Of a stretch of DNA of 64,000 nt, positions 1 to 10,976 are shown one piece after another. Below the pieces are notes generated by a model. That model was not told where the DNA came from and did not search any database. It was given only the letters and a program-made list of their open reading frames with translations. The translations under genes were made by a program, and so were the position numbers. The stretch is from positions 434,001-498,000 of the forward strand of contig LYSY01000003.1 in the NCBI GenBank assembly GCA_001657395.1, read 5' to 3'. The stretch comes from Rhodospirillales bacterium BBD 1991-14. Lineage in GTDB: Bacteria; Pseudomonadota; Alphaproteobacteria; Kiloniellales; Kiloniellaceae. Each line of letters begins with the position of its first letter. Position 1 is the first letter of the stretch.

Positions 1-2
1 TC

Positions 3-521
3 CCGCTCGATGCCCCAACCGGCTTCGGCCCGGTGGTCGAGCGCCTGTTCGATGAAGCCTTCACGCCCGCCTTCGGCCATGGCGCAGCCGTCGATCTGAT
101 CGCCGAGCTGTTGCTCGTCATGTTGCTGCGGCACTGCATGACAGAGGGCCTGACCGAGGGCGGACTGCTGGCCGGCCTCGCGGACAGCAAGCTCGCCCGG
201 GCACTCGTCGTGATGCATGGTCGCCCGGCGGAGGATCTGAGCATCGAGCAACTGGCAGGGATTGCGGGCATGTCACGGTCCAACTTCGCCGCCGCATTCA
301 AGCATCGGATCGGCACGTCGCCCGGCGACTATCTCACCACCTTGCGCCTGGCCTTAGCCCAGCAGGCCCTGTTGCAGGGCAAACCCCTGAAGACCGTGGC
401 GCCGCTGGTTGGTTACAGGAGCGCCACCGCTTTGGCCCGTGTCTTCCAGCGGCAGTTCGGGTGCGGACCGCGTGACTGGCTGGCGCAGCAGCAACGAAGC
501 GCCGAAGCTGGCGACACGTGA
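3..521 (+). CDS. AraC-family transcriptional regulator, 5' end outside window
   Basis: The C-terminal part of an AraC/XylS-type DNA-binding regulator. The reading frame is open to the left edge, so the in-frame GTG at 33 is probably internal and the start lies upstream. The last ~100 residues hold the two helix-turn-helices: LSIEQLAGIAGMSRSNF, then the KPLKTVAPLVGYRSATALAR region, ending in the family-typical F.R.FGCGPRDW. The ~65 residues before this resemble the end of a cupin-type effector domain. The effector is unknown. The next gene, an SRPBCC protein, follows after 240 bp and could be a target, but nothing shows this directly. Confidence 0.85.
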   Translation, partial: PLDAPTGFGPVVERLFDEAFTPAFGHGAAVDLIAELLLVMLLRHCMTEGLTEGGLLAGLADSKLARALVVMHGRPAEDLSIEQLAGIAGMSRSNFAAAFKHRIGTSPGDYLTTLRLALAQQALLQGKPLKTVAPLVGYRSATALARVFQRQFGCGPRDWLAQQQRSAEAGDT

Positions 522-711
522 CCGGGTTGGCCGCCGCGCGTCTTCGATTGGGTGGCCTGCAGTGGGCTCGTCTTTCTCCACAGGGGGTCGGGTGGTCGCC
601 TGCGCGCCAGTGCGCAGGCTCGTTATCCCTGCAACCGACACCTTTGCGCACATGACTGCCGCTTGACCATCGCGCGGCCGGTTGCCACTTCTAGGGCGCG
701 CCGACGCAACA

Positions 712-738
712 CACGAAAGATCCCGAGGGACTTTCGTG
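712..738. promoter_or_regulatory. Inverted repeat upstream of SRPBCC gene
   Basis: Perfect 8-bp inverted repeat CACGAAAG/CTTTCGTG with an 11-nt centre, 23 bp before the start codon of the SRPBCC gene. It could be an operator or a leader hairpin. Its position fits regulation of that gene; no binding protein is identified. Confidence 0.35.
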
Positions 739-761
739 AGGATTGAGAAAGGAACGGCAGG

Positions 762-1346
762 ATGAGCCCCGAAGCAGCCAAAGGTGAAGCAGCCGAAGGC
801 TCGGCCTACTGGTCGGCACAGGCCCGCACGCGCGTAACGGAGAATCCAAGGCTCGAGGTCATGGCGCGGCGATCGTTTGTCCTCGAACATGCTGTCGACG
901 TTGTCTGGCAGGTGATCGCCGACCCGCTGCACTGGGAGGCGGACGCCTTCCACAACGAGATTGTCGACATGAACGATGCCGGCGGCACCGGCACCCACTT
1001 CGAGATGCTCCACACCAATCATCCGATCATCCCCTGGCCAATGCCCGACCAGCGCTTTGTGGGGGTGATCATGGACTGGGAGCCTCTCAAACACCAATCG
1101 GTCGCGGAGTTGAACATCGACGACAGCGCCGGCTCGAAGCGCACGCCGGATCACAAGCAAACGATCGAACTGGAAGCGCTTGGACCAGCGCGCACGCGTC
1201 TCACCTACACGGTCGCCACGATCCGGATGGAAGGCATCAGCGAGGTAACACGGTTTTTCTTTCGCCCCTGGGCGCGGTTTCAGTTGCGCCGCGCGATCGG
1301 CAAGAAGCTCTCCCACATCCGCGCGGATCTCGCCCGGAACGCTTGA
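762..1346 (+). CDS. SRPBCC (START/Bet v1-like) family protein
   Basis: 194-residue cytoplasmic protein with no signal peptide. Residues ~33-180 read as an SRPBCC helix-grip fold: an opening strand (ARRSFVLEHAVDVVWQVIAD), a 'plug' region, and a long C-terminal helix (FFFRPWARFQLRRAIGKKLSHI). Such proteins bind hydrophobic ligands or act as cyclases or co-chaperones; the ligand is not predictable here. An AAAGGAACGGCAGG ribosome-binding region precedes the ATG. It follows an AraC regulator gene on the same strand and is convergent with the next gene. Confidence 0.65.
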   Translation: MSPEAAKGEAAEGSAYWSAQARTRVTENPRLEVMARRSFVLEHAVDVVWQVIADPLHWEADAFHNEIVDMNDAGGTGTHFEMLHTNHPIIPWPMPDQRFVGVIMDWEPLKHQSVAELNIDDSAGSKRTPDHKQTIELEALGPARTRLTYTVATIRMEGISEVTRFFFRPWARFQLRRAIGKKLSHIRADLARNA

Positions 1347-1441
1347 GGAGCGCCTAAGGGCCGCCGACGCGCTCCGGTGCAGCGCGGCAATGGCATACGT
1401 TCGGGATAAAAAAGCCGGCGTTGGACAACCGCGGCCGTCGT

Positions 1442-2548
1442 CTAGCGGCCCGGAACAGCCTCGTCCACCGCCCGGAACCGCACGATGTAGTACGGCGCTT
1501 CGGATAGCTCGTCACCGCCATTGAGGACTGCGGAGCGGTTCAGCTTGTTGACGGTCGCGTACATCCAGCCATCGGGGCCGGCGCTGATCCCGTCCGCCCA
1601 GGCCAAGTGCTCATCATGCTGAACATAGATGCGGTAGGTCCCGCTGGGGCCGGTCACGCCGATGGCGTTATTCTCAACGTCGGTGACATAGATATGCCCG
1701 GCAGCATCGACGGAGATGCCATCGCTCACCGGCTTGTCGCCATAACGCTCCACCCGCTCGGCAAGCTCAGTCTCGGAGAGCGAGGCATCGGCCAGATCGC
1801 GTGCGCGAATGCGCCAGATGTCGTCGCCATGCATCGCTCCGTAGTAGACCCAGGTATAGCTTGGATCGATGGTGATTGGATTGAGGCCGATCCTGGCAGG
1901 CGCCGCTTCCGCCCCTTCGCCGAGCAGGACGGGCCGGCCCTCCACGACCATCGGGATATCCTCGGCCTGGACGCTCGGATGGCCGACAAGGACGCGGCGC
2001 GACTGTCCGGTTCGAAGATCGACCACGACAATTGCAGGCCCGGTATCCCCGCCAACATCGGCGAGATAGAGCGCCTGGTTGACGAGATCGACGGCGAGAT
2101 CGTTGTGGAGCGACCCCGGCCGTGTCGCCGGTGCCGGGATATGGATCACACGCTCCAAGGTGTCGGTCGCCGTGTTCCAGGCAACGGTCTTCGGAACGTC
2201 CCCTCCGTTGTCGAGCAGCCAGACAACGCCTGCCGGATCCGATCGCAGGCCGAGAACGGCATTCAGGCCGATCCCGTCCTCGCCCGGTGCACTGCTCCAC
2301 GCCTCGCTGGGCCAGGGCACGACCCCGCCGTCGGCCCTCAGTTCCATAACCCGGTATTCCGGGCCATAGAACTGGTGGTGACTGAAGATGATCCGGCCAT
2401 CTGGCGTCACGGCGATGTTGCCCGGCCCTTCCTCGAGGGTCGCAACGACTTCGAGCTGTGGATCGGGCAAGGGAGGCAACGCCTCTGCAAGGGATGCGCC
2501 GGAGAGAAGCGCCGTGCCGGCGGCGACCGCGATGACCGTAGCTCTCAT
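1442..2548 (-). CDS. Exported SMP-30/major royal jelly-like beta-propeller protein
   Basis: 368 residues. The start is set at the ATG preceded by AAGGAGGAAAGACTC; the longer upstream frame lacks a ribosome site. A signal peptide (MRATVIAVAAGTALLSGASL) predicts periplasmic location. The body shows repeated propeller-blade motifs (NIAVTPDGRIIFS, DGISVDAAGHIYVTDVENNAI, DGISAGPDGWMYATVNKLN) and the LHNDLAVD segment found in gluconolactonase/royal-jelly (L-dopachrome tautomerase-related) proteins. The substrate is unknown. It is a monocistronic minus-strand gene between an SRPBCC gene and an XRE-cupin regulator. Confidence 0.7.
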   Translation of the reverse strand: MRATVIAVAAGTALLSGASLAEALPPLPDPQLEVVATLEEGPGNIAVTPDGRIIFSHHQFYGPEYRVMELRADGGVVPWPSEAWSSAPGEDGIGLNAVLGLRSDPAGVVWLLDNGGDVPKTVAWNTATDTLERVIHIPAPATRPGSLHNDLAVDLVNQALYLADVGGDTGPAIVVVDLRTGQSRRVLVGHPSVQAEDIPMVVEGRPVLLGEGAEAAPARIGLNPITIDPSYTWVYYGAMHGDDIWRIRARDLADASLSETELAERVERYGDKPVSDGISVDAAGHIYVTDVENNAIGVTGPSGTYRIYVQHDEHLAWADGISAGPDGWMYATVNKLNRSAVLNGGDELSEAPYYIVRFRAVDEAVPGR

Positions 2549-2750
2549 GAGTCTTTCCTCCTTCGTCAAACTGACCAGTCCAAGCGGCCGCACGACCGGC
2601 CAAACCGATCCACTGGTGTTCCGGCGACGGCCTTCGGCTGCCTCAAGGCGTAGCGCGCCGGTCGTCAGCGCGGCACGGGATTGCGGCGGAAGGGTATCGG
2701 CCGGGCAAGCGGTTGATCTTCCGAATCACAGGGCTGGATTCAGGAATTTC

Positions 2751-3347
2751 CTACCGGTACTCCATGACGACGATTGCCGTGGTTCCGTCCTCCAGCGCCT
2801 CGTAGACATGCCGCGTGTTTGCGGCGAAGGTCACGTAGTCGCCGGGACCCAAGGTCTTGGCGGTCTCGACCGGGCCGACCCTCGCCTTGCCGCTCAGCAG
2901 GATCACGTGCTCGACCGTGCTTTCGGCGTGGGGCTCCGAGAGCCTTGCCGGGCCGGGTTCGAAGGTGGCGCGGTAGAGATCGCGCATCGCGCCGGCCGGA
3001 CAGCTGGACAGCAGCGTGACGCCGAACCTGGCCGCTTCGGCCTGGACTTCGAAGCCCTGCTGGGCGGGCATCAGGCGCAGGCCGCCGGTCTGCGGTTCGA
3101 TGAGTTCGCGCACGTTGATGCCCAGCGCATCGCTGAGCGCCCACAAAGTTTCCAGGCTGGGATTGCCGTCACCCGCCTCAAGGCGGGCCAGGTTCGATTT
3201 CGCGACCCCCGCCTGCCGCGCCAGTTCGTTGATCGAAAGGCCCTTCTCGACCCGCCGCGCTTTCAGCCGTTGGGCAACGGCCTGCCGCCGCCCGTCACCA
3301 CCGTCGGCACTGGCACCGGACTCCGGTCGCTTTTCCTGCGAAGACAC
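2751..3347 (-). CDS. XRE-family regulator with C-terminal cupin
   Basis: 198 residues from a GTG preceded by AAGGGGATGAG; the frame can be extended to a TTG at 3392 without a ribosome site. Residues ~21-76 are an XRE helix-turn-helix (LKARRVEKGLSINELARQAG, VAKSNLARLEAGDGNPSLETLWALS). The C-terminal ~80 residues are a cupin (HAESTVEHVILLSGKARVGP, LGPGDYVTFAANTRHVYEA). This is the one-component layout in which a small molecule binds the cupin. The gene is divergent from an Asp/Glu racemase gene 84 bp away and shares palindromic sequence with it, so it probably controls the racemase and itself. The ligand may be an amino acid; that is inference. Confidence 0.85.
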   Translation of the reverse strand: MSSQEKRPESGASADGGDGRRQAVAQRLKARRVEKGLSINELARQAGVAKSNLARLEAGDGNPSLETLWALSDALGINVRELIEPQTGGLRLMPAQQGFEVQAEAARFGVTLLSSCPAGAMRDLYRATFEPGPARLSEPHAESTVEHVILLSGKARVGPVETAKTLGPGDYVTFAANTRHVYEALEDGTTAIVVMEYR

Positions 3348-3374
3348 CTCATCCCCTTGACGAGAACCACGATC

Positions 3375-3409
3375 GTCCCATAAAAGGGACAAACAGCCGA
3401 TTTATGGGA
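3375..3409. promoter_or_regulatory. Candidate operator in divergent XRE-cupin / racemase promoter
   Basis: Two overlapping dyads are visible: GTCCC-N6-GGGAC (3375-3390), and a 9-bp perfect repeat TCCCATAAA (3376-3384) / TTTATGGGA (3401-3409). They fill the short gap between the two divergent start codons, where a local autoregulator would bind. It is a good candidate site for the adjacent XRE-cupin protein. No binding data. Confidence 0.55.
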
Positions 3410-3431
3410 AATATAGAGGACACCCGCGGCC

Positions 3432-4157
3432 ATGTCGACGCGGCTTACGATCGGAATTGCGGCCTGTTCATCGGAGGGGGCGGCGCTTTGCTACAGGACC
3501 ATCTGTGCGCGTGCGCCGGCCCGTCTCGGGCCGCACGACCATCCGGAAATCGTGCTGCACGCCCCGTCTCTCGCGGACTACGTCGCGGCCCTGGAGGACG
3601 GCGACCTTGAAGCTGTCGCAGCACTGATGCTGCGCTCCGCCGATCGTCTGAAGGCAGCCGGCGCCGATTTCGTGATTTGCCCGGACAACACGATCCACGC
3701 CGCGATGCCCCTGGTGCGCGATGCCTCCTCCCTTCCCTGGCTGCACATCGCGGAGACGGTGGCGGAGGAATCGCGGCGCCGCGGGGTCACGCGGGCGGCG
3801 ATCCTCGGGACGAAATGGCTGGTCGACAGCGACGTCTACCCGGACGCACTGGCCCGAAAGGGTATCGGTTACCTGCGCCCGGAACCGCAGGAGCGCGACG
3901 AGATCAACCGGATCATCATGGACGAGCTCGTCAACGACATACAGGTGGAGCGCTCGGTCCGTTACTTTCAGGATGTGATTGCAGGGATGAAGGAGCGGGG
4001 CTGCGATACGGCCATCCTCGGCTGCACGGAGATCCCGATCATCATAAGCGACGCCAACGCAGCCCTGCCGGTCCTCGACTCCACCCGCCTGCTCGCCGAT
4101 GCCGCTCTGAACCACGCCATCGCGCAGACCGAAGACGCAGCCGGCGTGCAGGCATGA
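3432..4157 (+). CDS. Aspartate/glutamate racemase family protein
   Basis: 241 residues of the Asp/Glu/hydantoin racemase superfamily, PLP-independent enzymes that use two cysteines to move the alpha proton. Both cysteine motifs are present: C83 in FVICPDNTIHAA and C198 in LGCTEIPII. The spacing matches YgeA/aspartate racemase-like enzymes. Length is normal for the family and no signal peptide is seen. GAGG lies 12 nt before the ATG. Divergent from an XRE-cupin regulator, which suggests substrate-induced expression. Aspartate, glutamate or another amino acid could be the substrate. Confidence 0.85.
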   Translation: MSTRLTIGIAACSSEGAALCYRTICARAPARLGPHDHPEIVLHAPSLADYVAALEDGDLEAVAALMLRSADRLKAAGADFVICPDNTIHAAMPLVRDASSLPWLHIAETVAEESRRRGVTRAAILGTKWLVDSDVYPDALARKGIGYLRPEPQERDEINRIIMDELVNDIQVERSVRYFQDVIAGMKERGCDTAILGCTEIPIIISDANAALPVLDSTRLLADAALNHAIAQTEDAAGVQA

Positions 4158-4171
4158 AAGCCAGGGACACG

Positions 4172-4193
4172 TCCTGACACTGCGTTGTCAGGA
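4172..4193 (+). other. Perfect hairpin after racemase gene
   Basis: TCCTGACA-CTGCGT-TGTCAGGA, an 8-bp perfect stem 14 bp past the racemase stop codon. No T-run follows, so it is a 3' stabiliser or weak terminator rather than a clear intrinsic terminator. Confidence 0.4.
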
Positions 4194-4265
4194 GCATCGC
4201 GCTAGACTTCTGCAGATGAAGGTCGGCAACCCTGCGCCGTGCCGCCGGATGATGGAGGGTTTAGT

Positions 4266-4925
4266 GTGCCGCTGCAGAACCGCGTGACGCCCTTCTCCAC
4301 CATCAAGGCCGTTGCGTGCCGGGGCCTTGTCATGGGTAACCGCGGCTGCCTCCATGACAGCAACCGCGCGCTGCGCAGCCAAGGCTGGCGGACCAAGTCC
4401 TGGATCATCTGCCGTCTGGACTGGAAGGGCCGGCGGCGGACGCTGATGACGCCGCGGACCTGGACCGAGCTGTTCTTCCTCGACGAAGCCGTGGCGCTGG
4501 CGGCGGGTCATCGCCCCTGCGGCTACTGCCGGCGCGACGATTACCGAAAATTCCTCGCCTGCTGGGCCGCCGGGACCGGCTGGAGTCCGGAGCGGCCGCC
4601 ACGGCAGCCTGACGTCGATGCCAGGCTCCATGCTGACCGCATCGGCCGGCAGGGGCGGCAGCGCCATCACGACGCCAAGCTCAACCGCCTGCGCGACGGT
4701 TGCTTTGTGCTGCTATCAGATGATCCGGCACCATGGCTGGTCCAGGGCTCACAGCTGTATCCCTGGTCGCACGCCGGATACGGCCTTCCCATCCAGCGGC
4801 CGGCCGGGATCACGGTCTCTGTCATCACGCCCGCGTCGACGGTCTCCGCCCTCGCCGCCGGCTACGCCCCTCTCGTTCATCCCAGCGCCGCCCAAAGCGA
4901 TAGCCCGGTTGGGCCGTCACCATGA
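4266..4925 (+). CDS. Conserved hypothetical protein with CxxC
   Basis: 219 residues from the GTG preceded by GGAGGG at 6-nt spacing; an upstream ATG at 4239 has no such site. Begins MPLQNRVTPFSTIKAVACRG and contains MGNRGCLHD, WKGRRRTLMTPRTWTELFFL and GHRPCGYCRRDD, where C-x-x-C could bind metal. This resembles an uncharacterised family I recall from alphaproteobacteria; function is unknown. No signal peptide or membrane segment. Convergent with lrgB. Confidence 0.7.
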   Translation: MPLQNRVTPFSTIKAVACRGLVMGNRGCLHDSNRALRSQGWRTKSWIICRLDWKGRRRTLMTPRTWTELFFLDEAVALAAGHRPCGYCRRDDYRKFLACWAAGTGWSPERPPRQPDVDARLHADRIGRQGRQRHHDAKLNRLRDGCFVLLSDDPAPWLVQGSQLYPWSHAGYGLPIQRPAGITVSVITPASTVSALAAGYAPLVHPSAAQSDSPVGPSP

Positions 4926-4938
4926 ACACCATCCCGCT

Positions 4939-5697
4939 CTAGCGGATCCAGTCGATGATCAGCGGCACCAGGAAAGCGGTCAGCAGACCGTTCAGGCCCA
5001 TGGCGATGCCGGCGAAGGTGCCCGCCACCTCGCTGACGTGAAAGGCCCGCGCCGTGCCGATGCCGTGGGCGGCCACTCCGGTGGCGAAGCCCCGCGCCTT
5101 CCAGTCGCGGATGCCCAGGGCGTTCAGCAGCGGGGTTGCCAGCATCGCCCCCAGAATGCCGGTCAGGATCACCAGCACCGCCGTCAGCGACGGCAGGCCG
5201 CCGATCTGGTCGGAGATGCCCATGGCAATGGGCGTGGTCACCGACTTGGGCGCCAGGGAGGCCAGGGTCTCGAAGCTGGCGCCCAGCAGGTAGGCCGTGC
5301 CGATGGCGGTGACCACCGCCGTGACCGCGCCGCAGGCCAGCGCCACCACCATCGGCAGGAAGACGGCCTTCACCTTGCCGAAGTGGCTGTAGAGCGGCAC
5401 CGCCAGGGCCACCGTCGCCGGACCGAGCAGGAAGTGAATGAACTGCGCCCCCTCGAAGTAGGTCTGATAGTCGGTGCCGGTGACGACCAGCACGGCGGCG
5501 AGCATGGCAACGGCGAGCGCGACCGGATTCAGCAGCGGGTTGAGACCCGCGCGCTCGTAGATGAACTGGGCCAGCAGGTATGCGGCCAGCGTGACCGTCA
5601 GCCAGAGCAGTGGGCCGGCCCTCAGGTAGACCCAGATGTCGCCGAACTCCGCCGTCACCTCTCCGTCACCCCGCTTTCTCTTCTTCTGCCGCCTCAT
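4939..5697 (-). CDS. lrgB: LrgB/CidB family membrane protein
   Basis: Up to 252 residues, about seven hydrophobic segments. Contains the LrgB signature regions APKSVTTPIAMGISDQIGG and GFATGVAAHGIGTARAF. With LrgA it forms a membrane pair linked in various bacteria to murein hydrolase control or to export of small organic acids. Overlaps the lrgA stop by 32 bp if the ATG at 5697 is used; a GTG at 5658, just after the lrgA stop, would give 239 residues. Translational coupling with lrgA is likely either way. Last gene of the glmM-lrgA-lrgB run. Confidence 0.88.
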   Translation of the reverse strand: MRRQKKRKRGDGEVTAEFGDIWVYLRAGPLLWLTVTLAAYLLAQFIYERAGLNPLLNPVALAVAMLAAVLVVTGTDYQTYFEGAQFIHFLLGPATVALAVPLYSHFGKVKAVFLPMVVALACGAVTAVVTAIGTAYLLGASFETLASLAPKSVTTPIAMGISDQIGGLPSLTAVLVILTGILGAMLATPLLNALGIRDWKARGFATGVAAHGIGTARAFHVSEVAGTFAGIAMGLNGLLTAFLVPLIIDWIR

Positions 5698-6040
5698 CCA
5701 GCTTCATCAGCCGGATCATGGTGCGCATGACCACGGCGGTGACGACGATGGTGGCCACGGCGCTGACCAGCAGCGCGGCCGCGATGGCGAGCCACTCCGC
5801 GGAGATCCGCTGGAGGTGCTGCAGAACGCCGACACCGGCGGGAACGAAAAGCAGGGAGAGATGATGCAGCAGGCCGCCCGCAGTCTGGTTCAAGGGGCCG
5901 GGAACCGAGCGCCGCAGAGCCAGGAAAACAAGCAGAAAGGCGAGCCCCAGCACCGGGCCCGGCACCGGGAGTGCCAGGAGCCGCACCACGCCCTCTCCCA
6001 GAAGCTGGCAGAGCAGCAGCGCGGTCAGCGATGCGAGCAT
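5666..6040 (-). CDS. lrgA: LrgA/CidA family membrane protein
   Basis: 124 residues with four hydrophobic segments; opens MLASLTALLLCQLLGEGVVR followed by LPVPGPVLGLAFL, the conserved LrgA/CidA N-terminus. Holin-like partner of LrgB. Lies 30 bp after the glmM stop and overlaps lrgB, so the three genes are probably one transcript. Which of the proposed roles (hydrolase regulation or metabolite transport) applies here cannot be told. Confidence 0.88.
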   Translation of the reverse strand: MLASLTALLLCQLLGEGVVRLLALPVPGPVLGLAFLLVFLALRRSVPGPLNQTAGGLLHHLSLLFVPAGVGVLQHLQRISAEWLAIAAALLVSAVATIVVTAVVMRTMIRLMKLDEAAEEEKAG

Positions 6041-6070
6041 GATGATGCGGGAATGCTGCCGATGGGCGGC

Positions 6071-7459
6071 TTACTCGGCACCGGCGGATCCGGCGCGCCG
6101 CAGCTTTGCGGGCTTGTCGCCGGCCCGGGCTTCGATGGTGTCGCAGATCTCCGCCACGACCTCCTCGACCAGGGCATCGTCCTCGCCCTCGGCCATCACG
6201 CGGATCAGCGGCTCGGTGCCGGACTTGCGGATCACCAGGCGTCCGCCTGCGCCGAGCCGCTCCTCCCCGGCGCGGATCGCCGCCTGTACGGCCTCGTCGT
6301 CCAGCGGCGCACCGCCGTTGAAGCGCACGTTGCGCAGCAACTGGGGAAAGGGTTCGAAAAGCTGCGTGACCTTGGACGCCGGGCGGTCCGACTGCACCAC
6401 CACAGCCAGGATCTGCAGGGCGGCGATCAGCCCGTCGCCGGTGGTGGCGAAGTCGCTGAGCACGATATGGCCGGACTGCTCACCACCGACGTTGTAGCCG
6501 CCGGAGCGCATACGCTCGACCACATAACGGTCGCCCACGGGGGTGCGGATGAGGTCCAGGCCGATGCCGGTGAGATAGCGCTCCAGGGCCAGGTTCGACA
6601 TCACCGTTGCCACGATGGCACCGCCGGCGAGGCGCCCGGACTCCTGCCAGGAGCGCGCGATCAGGGCCATCACCTGGTCGCCGTCGACCACGTTGCCCTT
6701 TTCGTCCGCCAGGATCGCCCGGTCGGCATCGCCGTCGAGCGCGATGCCGAAGTCGGCGCCGTGGGTGACCACCGCCTCCTGCATGCGGCCGGGTTCGGTC
6801 GCACCGCAGCGCTGGTTGATGTTGAAGCCGTCGGGGTAGACGCCGACCGGCACCACCTCGGCGCCCAGTTCGTAGAGCACCTTGGGCGCGACACGGTAGG
6901 CGGCGCCGTTGGCGCAGTCGACCACCACCTTCATGCCGTCGAGGCGCAGGCCGCGCGGGAAGCTGCTTTTGACGAACTCGATGTAGCGTCCGAAGGCGCC
7001 TTCCAGCCGCTCCGCGCGGCCAAGCTGATGGGCGGGAGCCAGCTTGGCATCGCCGCTGTCGATGCGCGCCTCGATGGCCTTTTCCACCTCGTCGGAGAGC
7101 TTGTAGCCGTCCGGCCCGAAGATCTTGATGCCGTTGTCCTGGTAGGGATTGTGGGAGGCGGAGATCATCACCCCCAGATCGGCGCGCATCGACCTGGTCA
7201 GCATGCCGACCGCCGGAGTCGGCACCGGCCCAAGCTGGATGACATCCATCCCCACCGAGATGAAGCCCGCCATCATGGCGGACTCCAGCATATAGCCGGA
7301 GAGCCGTGTGTCCTTGCCGATCACAACGGTGTGGCGGTAGTCGCCACGGACGAATTCGCGGCCGGCGGCCTTGGCGATCGCCAGCGCCGTTTCCGCGGTC
7401 ACGGGCTCCTGGTTCGCGGTGCCGCGAATACCGTCTGTTCCAAATAGCTTTCGAGACAT
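6071..7459 (-). CDS. glmM: Phosphoglucosamine mutase GlmM
   Basis: 462 residues. Interconverts glucosamine-6-phosphate and glucosamine-1-phosphate for UDP-GlcNAc synthesis. Starts [13 protein letters not shown], diagnostic of GlmM; the start at 7459 has AAGGACC upstream. The phosphorylated serine is S102 in [15 protein letters not shown]. The metal-binding loop DGDADR and the sugar-binding GGEQSGH follow, with a C-terminal phosphate-binding [15 protein letters not shown]. Sits 61 bp after folP, the ftsH-folP-glmM order common in proteobacteria. Confidence 0.97.
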   Translation of the reverse strand: MSRKLFGTDGIRGTANQEPVTAETALAIAKAAGREFVRGDYRHTVVIGKDTRLSGYMLESAMMAGFISVGMDVIQLGPVPTPAVGMLTRSMRADLGVMISASHNPYQDNGIKIFGPDGYKLSDEVEKAIEARIDSGDAKLAPAHQLGRAERLEGAFGRYIEFVKSSFPRGLRLDGMKVVVDCANGAAYRVAPKVLYELGAEVVPVGVYPDGFNINQRCGATEPGRMQEAVVTHGADFGIALDGDADRAILADEKGNVVDGDQVMALIARSWQESGRLAGGAIVATVMSNLALERYLTGIGLDLIRTPVGDRYVVERMRSGGYNVGGEQSGHIVLSDFATTGDGLIAALQILAVVVQSDRPASKVTQLFEPFPQLLRNVRFNGGAPLDDEAVQAAIRAGEERLGAGGRLVIRKSGTEPLIRVMAEGEDDALVEEVVAEICDTIEARAGDKPAKLRRAGSAGAE

Positions 7460-7520
7460 GGATAGGTCCTTCTTGCGGATCGGGGTGCCGCCCGACGGCC
7501 CCCGAGTCCCGCTCGATTCC

Positions 7521-8714
7521 TTATACCAGAGGCGGGGCGGCGCTGTCCGGTGCTTCAAAAGCGCTGGGCGCCAGGGTCATGGCCTGCCAGACGTCGACCG
7601 CCTGGCGGGTTTCGGCGACGTCGTGAACCCTGATGATCTGCACCCCGCGCTGCAGGGCGAAGAGCACGGCGGCCAGGGAGCCGGGCAGCCGCGCCTTGGC
7701 CGGCTCGCCGCGGGACAGTTTGCCGATGAAGCTCTTGCGGCTGGCGCCCAGCAGGACCGGACAGCCGAGCCCCTGGAACAAGGCGATCTGCTCCAGGAGT
7801 TGCAGGTTGTGGGTCACGGTCTTGCCGAAGCCGATCCCGGGATCGACCACCACCTGCCCTGCAGCGATGCCGGCTGCCGCGCAGGCTTCCAGCCGCGCCG
7901 CCAGGTAGTCGTAGATGTCCAGCGCCACGTGACCGTAGCGCGGGGCCTGCTGCATGGTCTGCGGATCGCCCTGCATGTGCATCAGCACGACCGGGACGCC
8001 GGCCTCAGCGGCCGCGCCCAGGGAGTCCGGGTCGCCGCCGAGGGCCGTGACGTCGTTGATGATCCGCGCGCCGGCGGCCACCGCCTCGCGCATGATCGCC
8101 GCGTGGCGGGTATCGATGGAGACACAGGCGCCCGCCTCGGCCAGCGCGCGCACCACGGGAAGCACGCGGGCGCGCTCTTCGTCCAGGGTGACGGGCCGGG
8201 CCCCGGGGCGTGTCGACTCGCCGCCGACATCCAGGATGTCTGCGCCCTGCTCCAGCATCGCAAGGCCGTCACGGACGGCCAAGGCAGGGTCGGCCCGGTG
8301 GCCGCCGTCGGAGAAGGAATCCGGCGTGACGTTGAGAATCCCCATGATGCGGGGGCGGTCGAGGCTGAGCCCGGCCAGCGGAGAGCGCGGCCGCGACAGG
8401 CGCTCGAGCAGCGCCTCGGCAAGCCGGCCCTGTCCGGGCGCCCGGCGCTCGGCCCAGTCCGGCAGATCGGCCAGCGGCAGGACCGCCCGCTCCAGGATCG
8501 CCCGCTCCAGAACCGCCCGCTCCAGGGCGCCATCGCTGCGCCACACCGCCTCGCAGTGGCCAAAGGCCAGCGGTCCACCGGCCAGCGGCCTCAGGGCGGT
8601 CTGCTGTGTCCCGTTGATCTGTGCGCCTGGAACGGCACCGCAAACCTCGGCTTCGCCGGGCCCCTGCAGGCCGAGCGGCCGCAGCGTCAGAGTTCCGGGT
8701 GCGGTGCTGGTCAT
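7521..8714 (-). CDS. folP: Dihydropteroate synthase with N-terminal extension
   Basis: 397 residues; the catalytic TIM barrel occupies ~122-385. It joins pABA to dihydropterin pyrophosphate in folate synthesis. Motifs: [48 protein letters not shown] and GASRKSFIG. The first ~120 residues are extra compared with E. coli DHPS (~280) and carry a short repeat ([15 protein letters not shown]). Such extensions occur in some alphaproteobacteria; their role is unknown. Between ftsH and glmM on the same strand. Confidence 0.95.
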   Translation of the reverse strand: MTSTAPGTLTLRPLGLQGPGEAEVCGAVPGAQINGTQQTALRPLAGGPLAFGHCEAVWRSDGALERAVLERAILERAVLPLADLPDWAERRAPGQGRLAEALLERLSRPRSPLAGLSLDRPRIMGILNVTPDSFSDGGHRADPALAVRDGLAMLEQGADILDVGGESTRPGARPVTLDEERARVLPVVRALAEAGACVSIDTRHAAIMREAVAAGARIINDVTALGGDPDSLGAAAEAGVPVVLMHMQGDPQTMQQAPRYGHVALDIYDYLAARLEACAAAGIAAGQVVVDPGIGFGKTVTHNLQLLEQIALFQGLGCPVLLGASRKSFIGKLSRGEPAKARLPGSLAAVLFALQRGVQIIRVHDVAETRQAVDVWQAMTLAPSAFEAPDSAAPPLV

Positions 8715-8866
8715 GAAGGCTGCTTATAGCGCCCACCCCCCAACCTTGAAAGCCCGGGGCGCAGGAAGTCCGGGGCACAGGAAGTCCGGCACACAGAAGG
8801 CCTGGGGCGTTGAATGCCTTGTGCGCGGGCTGGCGGAACAGCCCTGTGAAGCCCGGCAAACAGAAA

Positions 8867-8888
8867 GGGCGGCCCCAACGGGCCGCCC
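8867..8888 (-). terminator. Terminator hairpin after ftsH
   Basis: 9-bp perfect stem GGGCGGCCC/GGGCCGCCC with a 4-nt loop, about 30 bp past the ftsH stop. On the minus strand it is followed by TTTCTG, so a modest intrinsic terminator separating ftsH from folP. Confidence 0.6.
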
Positions 8889-8919
8889 CCTGATTTCAGC
8901 TTGCAAGCGCCGGTGCAGA

Positions 8920-10866
<1,947 letters not shown>

Positions 10867-10976
10867 GATGATGTTCCCTGTTGTCTGCAGGCCTGTCAGT
10901 TCTCGCACACGAGCCCGAGATCCCGGCATCGCAGATGACTGCCCGGTACTGAGCTAAAGATAATGTGCGCCGCGGT

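Noticed and set aside
5636-7447. 603-codon plus-strand ORF opposite lrgAB and glmM
   Set aside because: Shadow of lrgA, lrgB and glmM; no conserved motif and no ribosome site.
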